64,000 bases of DNA, taken from assembly GCA_037130755.1 (NCBI GenBank), contig JBAXSI010000001.1, forward strand, positions 149,565 to 213,564, given 5' to 3'. The stretch's first letter is position 1; each line of letters starts with the position of its first letter. Positions 30,172-40,428 of this stretch are shown here, in pieces. Position numbers and translations under genes: made by a program. The notes beneath the pieces are model-generated. The model made no database searches, was not told where the DNA came from, and saw only the letters and a program-made list of their open reading frames with translations. The stretch is from UBA10649 sp037130755 (GTDB taxonomy: Bacteria > Actinomycetota > Actinomycetes > S36-B12).

Positions 30172-30220
30172 TGGCGGGTCGTGGCCGCCTCGGGGGCGCC
30201 GAACCGGCCACAACCCGCCA
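30172..30220. terminator. Long hairpin between rpsA and coaE
   Basis: A 16-bp stem (30172-30187 with 30205-30220) with one C-A mismatch and a 17-nt loop. No T-run follows, as is common for actinobacterial terminators. On the minus strand it comes after the first rpsA terminator. One arm, CCACAACCCGCC, recurs as its complement near livF. Confidence 0.6.
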
Positions 30221-30238
30221 GTCGGCGGAACGGAAGAA

Positions 30239-30264
30239 GGGGCCGCGGGTTTCCCCACGACCCC
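30239..30264 (-). terminator. rpsA terminator with GAAA tetraloop
   Basis: On the minus strand GGGGTCGTGGG and CCCGCGGCCCC pair fully (with G-T pairs) around a GAAA loop, 20 nt after the rpsA stop and followed by TTCTTCC. Flanking GAAG/CTTC bases can extend the stem. Confidence 0.8.
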
Positions 30265-30284
30265 TCCTTCGACGTGCGTCGTGC

Positions 30285-31742
30285 CTACTCGCCCGTGAGC
30301 TTGTCGCGCAGGGCCTGCAGAGCCTCGTCCGAGGCGAGCGTGCCCTCGGCGTCCGGGGTCTCCGACGAGTAGTTGGACACGGCGTCGCCGGACTCCAGCG
30401 CGGCGGCCTGGTCGGCGGCGCGGGCGTCGTCGACCTGCTTGCGGTGGGCCTCCCAGCGGGCGTGGGCCTCGGCGTACTGCCGCTCCCACTCCGAGCGCTG
30501 GTCCTCCGAGCCGGCCTTCCACTCGCCCGTCTCCGGGTCGAAGCCGTCGGGGCCGATGTAGTCGCCGGCCTCGTTGAACGCCGGCGCCATGCCGTACAGG
30601 TACGGGTCGAACTCCTCGCCCGACGCACCGTCGGCCGAGTCGTTGGCCTGCTTGAGCGACAAGGAGATGCGACGACGCTCGAGGTCGATGTCAATGACGC
30701 GGACGAAGATGTCGTCGTTGACCTGGACGATCTGCTCGGGCAGCTCGATGTGACGCTCGGCGAGCTCGGAGATGTGCACGAGGCCCTCGATGCCCTCCTC
30801 GACGCGCACGAACGCGCCGAAGGGAACGAGCTTGGTGACCTTGCCGGGCACGACCTGGCCGATCTGGTGGGTCCGGGCGAAGTGCTGCCACGGATCCTCC
30901 TGCGTCGCCTTCAGCGACAGCGAGACGCGCTCGCGGTCCATGTCGACGTCGAGAACCTCGACGGTGACCTCCTGGCCCACCTCGACGACCTCGGACGGGT
31001 GGTCGATGTGCTTCCAGGACAGCTCGGAGACGTGCACGAGACCGTCCACGCCGCCGAGGTCGACGAACGCACCGAAGTTGACGATCGACGAGACGACGCC
31101 GTTGCGGATCTGGCCCTTCTGCAGCTGAGTGAGGAACGTCTGGCGGACCTCGCTCTGCGTCTGCTCGAGCCACGCACGACGCGAGAGCACGACGTTGTTG
31201 CGGTTCTTGTCGAGCTCGATGATCTTCGCCTCGAGGGTCTTGCCGACGTAGGGCTGGAGGTCGCGCACGCGACGCATCTCGACCAGCGATGCGGGCAGGA
31301 AGCCGCGCAGGCCGATGTCGATGATGAGTCCGCCCTTGACGACCTCGATGACCTGGCCTTCTACGACCCCGTCCTCTTCCTTGATGCGCTCGATCGTGCC
31401 CCAGGCGCGCTCGTACTGCGCACGCTTCTTGGACAGGATGAGACGGCCTTCCTTGTCCTCCTTGGTGAGGACGAGCGCCTCGACGTGGTCGCCCACGGAG
31501 ACGACCTGGCTGGGGTCGACATCGTGCTTGATGCTCAGTTCGCGGGAGGGGATGACGCCCTCGGTCTTGTAGCCGATGTCGAGAAGGACCTCGTCGCGGT
31601 CAACCTTGACCACGGTGCCTTCGACGATGTCGCCGTCGTTGAAGTACTTGATCGTCGCGTCGATCGCGGCCATGAAGTCCTCGGCGGAGCCGATGTCATT
31701 GATGGCGACCTGGGCGGGTGCTGCGCTTGTGGAAATCGTCAT
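30285..31742 (-). CDS. rpsA: 30S ribosomal protein S1
   Basis: 485-residue S1 with four S1 RNA-binding domains (beginning near GDIVEGTVVKVDRDEVLLD, GVVEGQVIEVVKGGLIID, IRNGVVSSIVNFGAFVDLGG and VVPGKVTKLVPFGAFVRVEE) and a long acidic, Trp- and Glu-rich C-terminal tail, the actinobacterial form. It helps mRNA bind the ribosome. ATG at 31742 gives MTISTSAAPAQ; the frame continues to 31790. There is only a weak AAGG upstream, in line with known autogenous control of S1 messages. Confidence 0.95.
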   Translation of the reverse strand: MTISTSAAPAQVAINDIGSAEDFMAAIDATIKYFNDGDIVEGTVVKVDRDEVLLDIGYKTEGVIPSRELSIKHDVDPSQVVSVGDHVEALVLTKEDKEGRLILSKKRAQYERAWGTIERIKEEDGVVEGQVIEVVKGGLIIDIGLRGFLPASLVEMRRVRDLQPYVGKTLEAKIIELDKNRNNVVLSRRAWLEQTQSEVRQTFLTQLQKGQIRNGVVSSIVNFGAFVDLGGVDGLVHVSELSWKHIDHPSEVVEVGQEVTVEVLDVDMDRERVSLSLKATQEDPWQHFARTHQIGQVVPGKVTKLVPFGAFVRVEEGIEGLVHISELAERHIELPEQIVQVNDDIFVRVIDIDLERRRISLSLKQANDSADGASGEEFDPYLYGMAPAFNEAGDYIGPDGFDPETGEWKAGSEDQRSEWERQYAEAHARWEAHRKQVDDARAADQAAALESGDAVSNYSSETPDAEGTLASDEALQALRDKLTGE

Positions 31743-31853
31743 TGAGTAGGGACCTTGGATAGATGGAATGTCTCGCGGGCGCGAAACCACACAAGGCTAC
31801 CGGGAGGCTCCACCCGGGTCGAACCCGCCCAACCGGTCCCGCTCCGCGGGACG

Positions 31854-34520
<2,667 letters not shown>

Positions 34521-34526
34521 GCAGTG

Positions 34527-34532
34527 ATCCTA
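34527..34532 (-). promoter_or_regulatory. -10 box TAGGAT, leaderless start of polA
   Basis: TAGGAT on the minus strand ends 6 nt before the polA GTG at 34520. It shares two bases with the TATTCT box of the divergent gene. Confidence 0.5.
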
Positions 34533-34536
34533 TTCT
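34531..34536 (+). promoter_or_regulatory. -10 box TATTCT, leaderless start of thioesterase gene
   Basis: TATTCT ends 6 nt before the ATG at 34543. Bases 34531-34532 also belong to the polA -10 box on the other strand. Confidence 0.5.
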
Positions 34537-34542
34537 GGCGCC

Positions 34543-34965
34543 ATGACTTCCACTCCGGACTCGAGCGCTCCCGACTTCATGACCATGAGTCTCGGCACGC
34601 TGGCGGATCGAATGGGCGTCCGACTTAGCGAGGCACGGTCTGGCAGAGTCGCGGCCACGATGCCCGTCGAGGGCAACACCCAGCCGTACGGCCTGCTGAA
34701 CGGCGGTGCAAGCGCGGTGCTGGCCGAGACACTGGGGTCGATCGCCGGAGCCATCCACGCCGGACCCGACCACGCGGTCGTGGGCCTCGACATCAACTGC
34801 ACGCATCACCGGGGCGTGCGCGAGGGCGTGGTGACCGCGGTGGCCACCCCGATCAGCGAGGGCCGCACCATCGCGTCCTACGAGATCCGTATCACCGACG
34901 AGGACGGTCGACCCGTCGCCACCGCACGCCTGACCTGCCTCATCCGTCGGCTGCCGAACGCGTGA
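34543..34965 (+). CDS. PaaI-type hotdog-fold thioesterase
   Basis: 140-residue hotdog-fold acyl-CoA thioesterase of the PaaI/YbgC group. The fold's signature is seen in NTQPYGLLNGGASAVLAETL, where the Asn and the later Glu are the usual catalytic region, followed by GLDINCTHHRGVREG. The acyl substrate is unknown. It diverges from polA; a gene of this family at this place is common in actinobacteria. Confidence 0.85.
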   Translation: MTSTPDSSAPDFMTMSLGTLADRMGVRLSEARSGRVAATMPVEGNTQPYGLLNGGASAVLAETLGSIAGAIHAGPDHAVVGLDINCTHHRGVREGVVTAVATPISEGRTIASYEIRITDEDGRPVATARLTCLIRRLPNA

Positions 34966-34993
34966 GGCCTGGAAGAATCCCCCTGAAGTTCCG

Positions 34994-35009
34994 GTAATGA
35001 CACGGTTAC
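34994..35009. promoter_or_regulatory. GTAAT-N6-GTTAC motif upstream of livH
   Basis: GTAAT (34994-34998) and GTTAC (35005-35009) are separated by 6 nt and lie about 53 nt before the expected livH transcription start. The complement of a near-identical pair sits at the promoter of the binding-protein gene (41906-41921). The spacing recalls GlnR boxes (gTnAC-n6-GaAAc), but the second half-site matches only 3 of 5. Confidence 0.4.
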
Positions 35010-35042
35010 GTCGTTGCCACCCGCACGTGACCTCGACGGCGT

Positions 35043-35048
35043 TATGCT
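35043..35048 (+). promoter_or_regulatory. -10 box TATGCT, probable livH operon promoter
   Basis: TATGCT about 80 nt before the livH start; the transcript would begin near 35055 and carry a leader with a strong ribosome site. Confidence 0.4.
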
Positions 35049-35127
35049 CCCCACGCTGACCGACGTCAGCCGTGCGCGGGGACGGCCTGGACCGGCTCGC
35101 GAGCGGTCACTGGGAGGAGCGCATCGC

Positions 35128-36402
35128 GTGCAACGACGCATCATGGCCGCCATCGGCGCCGCCTTCGTCGCACTCGTGGCCCTGTTCGCCTTTGCGCAGC
35201 CCGCGGCTGCCGACGGGGAGCAGGTTGTCGGTCGACTGGAGAACCGCGTGGACGGAAAGAAGACACCGGTTCCCGGCGTCGTCATCACCGTCAAGGGCAG
35301 CGGATTCGAGGGCAAGGCCACCTCGGGCCCCGACGGCAAGTGGGTCGTCAAGCTTCCGAGCCAGGGCAACTTCGCCGTGACCCTTGATACGTCCACACTG
35401 CCCAAGGGTGTCGAACTGACCGACCCGTCCAAGGGCACAGTGAACACCACGGTCGAGCCGCCGTCCCTGACCCGCGTGGTCATCTTCCCGCTGGGCCAGA
35501 GCAACACGAAGACGACGTCGGTGTGGGGTCAGGCCGCCCAGTTGACCGTCTCCGGCATCGAGTTCGGTCTCCTCATCGCCCTGGGTGCGCTGGGCCTGTC
35601 GCTGATCTACGGCACGACGGGCCTGACGAACTTCGCGCACGGCGAGATCATCACGTTCGGCGCGCTCGCCGCCTGGACTCTCAACGCCGGCATGCACATA
35701 CCGCTGATCCCCGCCGGAATCCTCGCGGTGATCCTCTCCGGCGCCTTCGGCTGGCTCAACAACGCAGCACTGTGGAAACCCCTGCGCAGGCGCGGAACGG
35801 GCCTGATCGCGATGATGATCGTGTCGATCGGCCTGGCGCTGTTCCTCCGCAATGTCTACCTGTTCTTCTACGGCGGCGACAAGCGCGCTTATGCCGAGTT
35901 CGCTGGCCTGGCAGGACTGGAATTCGGACCCGTCAGCCTGACCCCCACGGACCTAGCGGCCATGTTCATCGCGATCGTTGCGCTGGCTGTCGTGGTCATC
36001 GCGGTCCAGCGGACCCGTATGGGCAAGGCGACCCGAGCCGTGGCCGACAACCCAGCCCTCGCGTCCAGCGCCGGCATCAACGTGGAGCGCGTCATCACCG
36101 TCGTGTGGGTGGTGGGTGCCGCGCTTGCGGGGCTCGGCGGCATCCTGCTCGGCTTCAGCCAGCAGGTCTCCTTCCAGATGGGCTTCCAGATCCTCCTGCT
36201 GATCTTCGCGGCGGTCACCCTCGGTGGCCTCGGCACGATCTGGGGGGCGATTCTCGGCTCCATGGTCGTCGGGCTGTTCCTGCAGCTGACCACGCTGATC
36301 ATCCCGACAGAGCTCAAGAGCGTGGGAGCCCTGCTCGTCCTGATCGTGATCCTCCTTGTCCGTCCATACGGCCTCCTCGGCCGACGAGAGCGCATTGGTT
36401 AG
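35128..36402 (+). CDS. livH: Branched-chain amino acid ABC permease LivH with N-terminal exported domain
   Basis: 424-residue permease. Unusually, it begins with a signal-like helix (AAIGAAFVALVALFAFAQPAAA) and then about 90 residues resembling a carboxypeptidase-regulatory or prealbumin-like beta-sandwich (DGKKTPVPGVVITVKGSGF, GPDGKWVVKLPSQGN). The LivH membrane domain follows, with about eight helices and the family motifs TTGLTNFAHGEIITFGA and FAAVTLGGLGTIWGAILGS. GTG at 35128 has GGAGGAG 8 nt upstream; the frame to 35014 is not needed. First gene of livHMGF. Confidence 0.88.
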   Translation: MQRRIMAAIGAAFVALVALFAFAQPAAADGEQVVGRLENRVDGKKTPVPGVVITVKGSGFEGKATSGPDGKWVVKLPSQGNFAVTLDTSTLPKGVELTDPSKGTVNTTVEPPSLTRVVIFPLGQSNTKTTSVWGQAAQLTVSGIEFGLLIALGALGLSLIYGTTGLTNFAHGEIITFGALAAWTLNAGMHIPLIPAGILAVILSGAFGWLNNAALWKPLRRRGTGLIAMMIVSIGLALFLRNVYLFFYGGDKRAYAEFAGLAGLEFGPVSLTPTDLAAMFIAIVALAVVVIAVQRTRMGKATRAVADNPALASSAGINVERVITVVWVVGAALAGLGGILLGFSQQVSFQMGFQILLLIFAAVTLGGLGTIWGAILGSMVVGLFLQLTTLIIPTELKSVGALLVLIVILLVRPYGLLGRRERIG

Positions 36403-36414
36403 GAGGGAGGGACC

Positions 36415-37407
36415 ATGGACTGGGGCTACATCTTCTCCGTGATGATCTCCTCGGCGTTCGGCGTCGAGGCCATCGTCTTCGGCCTTGCGGCCATCGGCAT
36501 CAACATGCAATTCGGCTACACCGGCCTGCTGAACTTCGGCCAGTCGGCCTTCATGGCCATCGGCGGCTACTCCATCGCCGTGACCGTGGTGCAACTGGGC
36601 CTGAGCTTCTGGTGGGGCATCATCTTCGGGTTCATCGGCTCGGTCCTGCTGGCGCTGCTGCTGGGCATCCCGACCCTGCGCCTGCGGGCCGACTACCTGG
36701 CCATCGTCACGATTGCCGCGTCGGAGATCGTCCGCCTGCTCGTGCGGTCGGTCACCTTGAAGGGCATCTTCGGCGGCTCCGACGGCCTGCAGAGCTTCAG
36801 CAACGGCTTCTTCGCCCTCAACCCCATCCCCGAGGGCGACTACAACATGGGGCCGGTCAACTTCTCGAATCGCGAGCTGTTCGTCCTTCTGGTCGGCTGG
36901 TCGCTCATCGCCCTTGCCTGCCTCGTCACCTGGCTGCTCGTCCGCTCGCCGTGGGGTCGTGTACTGAAGGGCATCCGCGAGGACGAGGACGCCGTGCGCA
37001 GCCTCGGCAAGAACGTCTACCTCTACAAGATGCAGTCGCTGATCATCGGCGGCATGATCGGCACGGTTGCCGGCTTCGTCTTCGCGGTCGGCAACGAGGC
37101 GGTGAGCCCGGACTTCTTCGGCACCGACACCACCTTCTTCGCCTACGCCATCTTGATCCTCGGTGGCGCTGCGCGGGTTCTCGGGCCGGTGCTCGGCACG
37201 GTCATCTTCTGGGCCATCATCCAGGGCACGGACGTGTTCCTGCGGTCTGGCATCGACGTCGGCCTGCCCGTCATCTCGCTCATGACCGGCTCTCAGGCCG
37301 CCGTCATCCGCTTCATCCTCGTCGGACTGGGGATCATGCTCCTCATGATCTTCCGACCACAGGGAATTCTCGGCGATCGAAAGGAGCTGGCGCTCGATGC
37401 CCGATAA
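36415..37407 (+). CDS. livM: Branched-chain amino acid ABC permease LivM
   Basis: 330-residue second permease of the importer. Motifs of the family: FGYTGLLNFGQSAFMAIGGYS, LRLRADYLAIVTIAASEIVR and the C-terminal ILILGGAARVLGPVLGTVIF. About nine membrane helices. The ATG at 36415 has a strong GGAGGGAGGGA site. The last 11 nt overlap livG. Confidence 0.93.
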   Translation: MDWGYIFSVMISSAFGVEAIVFGLAAIGINMQFGYTGLLNFGQSAFMAIGGYSIAVTVVQLGLSFWWGIIFGFIGSVLLALLLGIPTLRLRADYLAIVTIAASEIVRLLVRSVTLKGIFGGSDGLQSFSNGFFALNPIPEGDYNMGPVNFSNRELFVLLVGWSLIALACLVTWLLVRSPWGRVLKGIREDEDAVRSLGKNVYLYKMQSLIIGGMIGTVAGFVFAVGNEAVSPDFFGTDTTFFAYAILILGGAARVLGPVLGTVIFWAIIQGTDVFLRSGIDVGLPVISLMTGSQAAVIRFILVGLGIMLLMIFRPQGILGDRKELALDAR

Positions 37408-38299
37408 CGAAGCAGCGCCCGGCAGCCGCAAGGAGGCCGCCGTCCGCGCCCTCGCCGACGTGCCTCGGTCACCCGGCTCGGCGAAGCCTGACCCGATCCT
37501 GGTCGCCGACAACGTGGTGCGCCGCTTCGGCGGACTCACCGCCGTCGAGGTCGATCACGTCGAGATCCAGCGCGGCGCCATCACCGCACTGATCGGTCCC
37601 AACGGAGCCGGCAAGACCACCTTCTTCAATCTGCTGACCGGGTTCGATGTGCCGGACTCGGGCAGCTGGCTCTTCAACGGCAAGGACCTCGCCGGCGTCC
37701 CCGCCTACAAGGTCGCCCGGCTGGGAATGATCCGCACGTTCCAGCTGACGAAGGCGCTCTCGCGCATGACGGTGCTGGAGAACATGCGGCTGGGTGCGAC
37801 GGGCCAGAAGGGCGAGAAGATCCTGTCGTCCATGTTCAAGTTCACGTGGGGCAAGCAAGAAAGGGGCATCACCGATCGCGCCGACGAGCTCCTCAAGCGA
37901 TTCAACATGTACGAGAAGCGCGGCGACTTCGCCGGCTCGCTCTCCGGCGGCCAGCGCAAGCTCCTGGAGATGGCGCGGGCACTGATGACGCAGCCCGAGA
38001 TGGTCATGCTCGACGAGCCCATGGCAGGCGTGAACCCCGCGCTCACCCAGTCCCTGCTCGGCCACATCAAGGACCTTCGGGAGCAGGGCATGACCGTTCT
38101 GTTCGTCGAGCACGACATGGACATGGTCCGCGACATCAGCGACTGGGTCATCGTCATGGCTCAAGGCCGCGTGATCGCCGAGGGCCCGCCCGAAGAGGTC
38201 ATGCAGAACGAGGCCGTCATCGTCGCGTACCTCGGCGGGCACCACGACAAGGCGCTGACAACTTCCGGCGTCTCCTTCACCGATGAGGCCCAGCCATGA
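37397..38299 (+). CDS. livG: Branched-chain amino acid ABC ATPase LivG
   Basis: 300-residue ATPase. Walker A GPNGAGKTTFFN, signature LSGGQRKLLEMARALM, Walker B MVMLDEPMAGVNP and the H-loop in FVEHDMDMV are all intact; the EPMAGVNP form is typical of LivG. An N-terminal extension of about 30 residues precedes the domain. Starts inside the end of livM and overlaps livF by 4 nt, so all four genes are translationally linked. Confidence 0.94.
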   Translation: MPDNEAAPGSRKEAAVRALADVPRSPGSAKPDPILVADNVVRRFGGLTAVEVDHVEIQRGAITALIGPNGAGKTTFFNLLTGFDVPDSGSWLFNGKDLAGVPAYKVARLGMIRTFQLTKALSRMTVLENMRLGATGQKGEKILSSMFKFTWGKQERGITDRADELLKRFNMYEKRGDFAGSLSGGQRKLLEMARALMTQPEMVMLDEPMAGVNPALTQSLLGHIKDLREQGMTVLFVEHDMDMVRDISDWVIVMAQGRVIAEGPPEEVMQNEAVIVAYLGGHHDKALTTSGVSFTDEAQP

Positions 38300-39168
38300 G
38301 CGATCAGCTGCCCGGCGACCAGCCGCAGTACGTCTCCCCCCACCAGCGCGAGGTCCAACTCGACCTAGACGCCTCGCAGCGGGACGAGCCGACGACCCTC
38401 AGCGGCTCGGAGATCCAGGACCGCAACGCGCACATCGAGGGGGCCCGCGACGCGCTCGTGGTGGCTGACGACGTCATTGCCGGCTACATCCCGGGCGTGA
38501 ACATCCTCAACGGGTCGGACCTCTACGCGAAGTCCGGCGAGCTCGTCGGCATCATCGGCCCGAACGGAGCAGGCAAGTCGACGCTCCTGAAGGCCATGTT
38601 CGGCCTCGTGCGCGTGCGATCGGGGCGGGTGACGCTGGCCGACCAGGACATCACCAACGTCCGTGCCGACCAACTCGTGAACCTGGGCATCGGCTTCGTC
38701 CCCCAGTCGAACAACGTGTTCCCGTCCCTGACCATCCAGGAGAACCTCGAGATGGGCTGCTACCAGGCGCCCAAGAAGTTCCCCGAGCGGTTCGAGTTCG
38801 TCTGCGACCTGTTCCCCGCGCTCGGGGAGCGTCGCGCGCAGCGCGCTGGGCAGCTGTCCGGCGGTGAGCGGCAGATGGTCGCCATGGGCCGGGCCCTGAT
38901 GATGGATCCGTCGGTTCTGCTCCTCGACGAGCCCTCCGCCGGCCTGTCTCCCGCCTTGACCGACGAGGTCTTCGTGCGCGTCAAGGAGATCAACGCAACG
39001 GGCGTGACGGTCATCATGGTCGAGCAGAACGCGATGCGCTGCCTGCAGATCGTCGACCGTGGCTACGTGCTCGACCAGGGCCGCAATGCCTACACCGGCA
39101 CAGGCCGCAGCCTCGCGACCGACCCCAAGGTCGTGCAGCTCTACCTGGGCACCCTGGCCAAGGCCTAA
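38296..39168 (+). CDS. livF: Branched-chain amino acid ABC ATPase LivF
   Basis: 290-residue second ATPase of the importer. Walker A GPNGAGKSTLLK, signature LSGGERQMVAMGRALM and Walker B VLLLDEPSAGLSP are intact. An N-terminal extension of about 55 residues is longer than in Escherichia coli LivF (about 237 residues). The ATG overlaps livG (ATGA). Two hairpins follow the stop. Confidence 0.93.
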   Translation: MSDQLPGDQPQYVSPHQREVQLDLDASQRDEPTTLSGSEIQDRNAHIEGARDALVVADDVIAGYIPGVNILNGSDLYAKSGELVGIIGPNGAGKSTLLKAMFGLVRVRSGRVTLADQDITNVRADQLVNLGIGFVPQSNNVFPSLTIQENLEMGCYQAPKKFPERFEFVCDLFPALGERRAQRAGQLSGGERQMVAMGRALMMDPSVLLLDEPSAGLSPALTDEVFVRVKEINATGVTVIMVEQNAMRCLQIVDRGYVLDQGRNAYTGTGRSLATDPKVVQLYLGTLAKA

Positions 39169-39202
39169 CCCCCTCCGCCGAGAGGCAGGCACTGGTCGTC
39201 AA

Positions 39203-39257
39203 ACCGCCCTCTTGGCGGGTCAAGGGCAACCACAACCTGGCTGTCGGCGGGTTGTGG
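39203..39257 (+). terminator. Two hairpins after livF
   Basis: First a short CCGCC/GGCGG stem (39204-39208 with 39214-39218), then a perfect 8-bp stem CCACAACC (39230-39237) with GGTTGTGG (39250-39257). No T-run. The second contains the 12-mer GGCGGGTTGTGG (39247-39258 region), also found as its complement downstream of rpsA. Confidence 0.6.
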
Positions 39258-39300
39258 ACAGCTGCTTGATCGGCACAGGTAGGCGGGCGACGCTCCACAC

Positions 39301-40290
39301 GTGCCAGATCCGCAACGCATTGCCGCTACAGCGCACGCCGTCTCCTTGCTCCCCCTGCCGGCCAGCCAGGCCGATCTTGCCGCCGTCGGTGTGGCACGGG
39401 GTCGGATTCGAGCCGCCCGCGATGCCGGTGAGCTGACGCCGGTGCGCCGGGGATTCTGGGTCCCGACGTCTGTGTGGCTCGCGGCGACGGCCGCAGACCG
39501 GCACGAACTCGAGCTGAGGGCGGCCCTTCGTGCCTTTCCCGGGGCCTGGGCCAGCAGGTCGTCCGCCGCCCGACGCCTGGGACTGCCCACGTTCGACGAA
39601 CCTTCACCGGTCGGTGACCAGCCACATGTGCACCTCAGCCGCGCCGGGACCACGTGGCGCGAGCCCGGTCTGACCGTGCACGGAAACGAGGTCCCAGAGG
39701 CCTTCATCGAGCCCATCGGCAGGCTCCTCAGCACGAATCTCGTGCGCACAGCGATCGAGACCGCCGCGGTTCCGTCGCCGCGTCGGGCCCTGGCCGTCAT
39801 CGACGCCGCCATGCGGCTGCACGTCGGCAAGGATGCTCCAGATGTGCGGTGGGCGGTCCGCGATCCCAGCTGCCGAGACAGGGCGTGCGCGCTGTTCGAT
39901 GCCGCCGTGGCGCCGTTCTCACGGCACCGTTGGGTGACCACGGTGCGCGAAGCGATTCAGCTGGCCGACCCTGCCGCGGAGTCCGTGCTGGAGTCGATGT
40001 CGCGCTGGTCGATCATGGCCGCGGAACTTCCGGCTCCCCAGTGCGGGGTGCCCCTGCTGGGCGACGACGGGGTCGTCTATTGGGTTGACCTGCTGTGGGA
40101 GGACCGAAGACTCATCGGCGAGGCCGACGGTCGCGCCAAGTACACGTCAGTCGACGATCTGGTCGCCGAGAAGCGTCGGCAGGAGGCGCTGAGCGGCGCG
40201 GGCTACCAGATTGTCCGCTGGGGCTGGGACGAAGGCGTGACGCGCCCAGAGATCATGATCGAACGCCTCCGGCGCGCCCTGCGGTCTTGA
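39301..40290 (+). CDS. AbiEi-like / DUF559 nuclease-fold protein, function unknown
   Basis: 329-residue protein of a two-part layout common in actinobacteria. Residues 1-95 resemble the winged-helix N-terminus of AbiEi-like proteins (ARDAGELTPVRRGFWVP). The C-terminus (about 220-315) looks like a DUF559/Vsr-type PD-(D/E)XK nuclease: E227 and E231, D263 in YWVDLLWE, and E274-x-D276 in IGEADGRAKY, then EKRRQEALSGAGYQIVRWGWDE. No cognate antitoxin or toxin gene is adjacent. GTG start at 39301 without a good ribosome site. It sits between the transporter operon and its binding-protein gene. Confidence 0.7.
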   Translation: MPDPQRIAATAHAVSLLPLPASQADLAAVGVARGRIRAARDAGELTPVRRGFWVPTSVWLAATAADRHELELRAALRAFPGAWASRSSAARRLGLPTFDEPSPVGDQPHVHLSRAGTTWREPGLTVHGNEVPEAFIEPIGRLLSTNLVRTAIETAAVPSPRRALAVIDAAMRLHVGKDAPDVRWAVRDPSCRDRACALFDAAVAPFSRHRWVTTVREAIQLADPAAESVLESMSRWSIMAAELPAPQCGVPLLGDDGVVYWVDLLWEDRRLIGEADGRAKYTSVDDLVAEKRRQEALSGAGYQIVRWGWDEGVTRPEIMIERLRRALRS

Positions 40291-40302
40291 CGGCCGACAG
40301 CA

Positions 40303-40354
40303 AGGCTGTGGTCGTGAATCCCCCCAGAAAGAGCCCGGATCACGACCGCAGCCT
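40303..40354 (+). terminator. 18-bp hairpin after the DUF559 gene
   Basis: Arms 40303-40321 and 40337-40354 pair over 18 bp with one bulged A and a single G-T pair, 13 nt after the stop. Long stem without a T-run. Confidence 0.7.
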
Positions 40355-40382
40355 GGCTCTCGGCGGGAGGGGGGAACATGAC

Positions 40383-40414
40383 TGTGGGGGCCGCCCCGAA
40401 GGACGACCCCCACA
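40383..40414 (-). terminator. Terminator of the binding-protein gene
   Basis: On the minus strand TGTGGGGGTCGTCC pairs along its whole length with GGGCGGCCCCCACA around a TTCG tetraloop, 15 nt after the stop of the binding-protein gene. Confidence 0.8.
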
Positions 40415-40428
40415 GACGCGAACTACTG

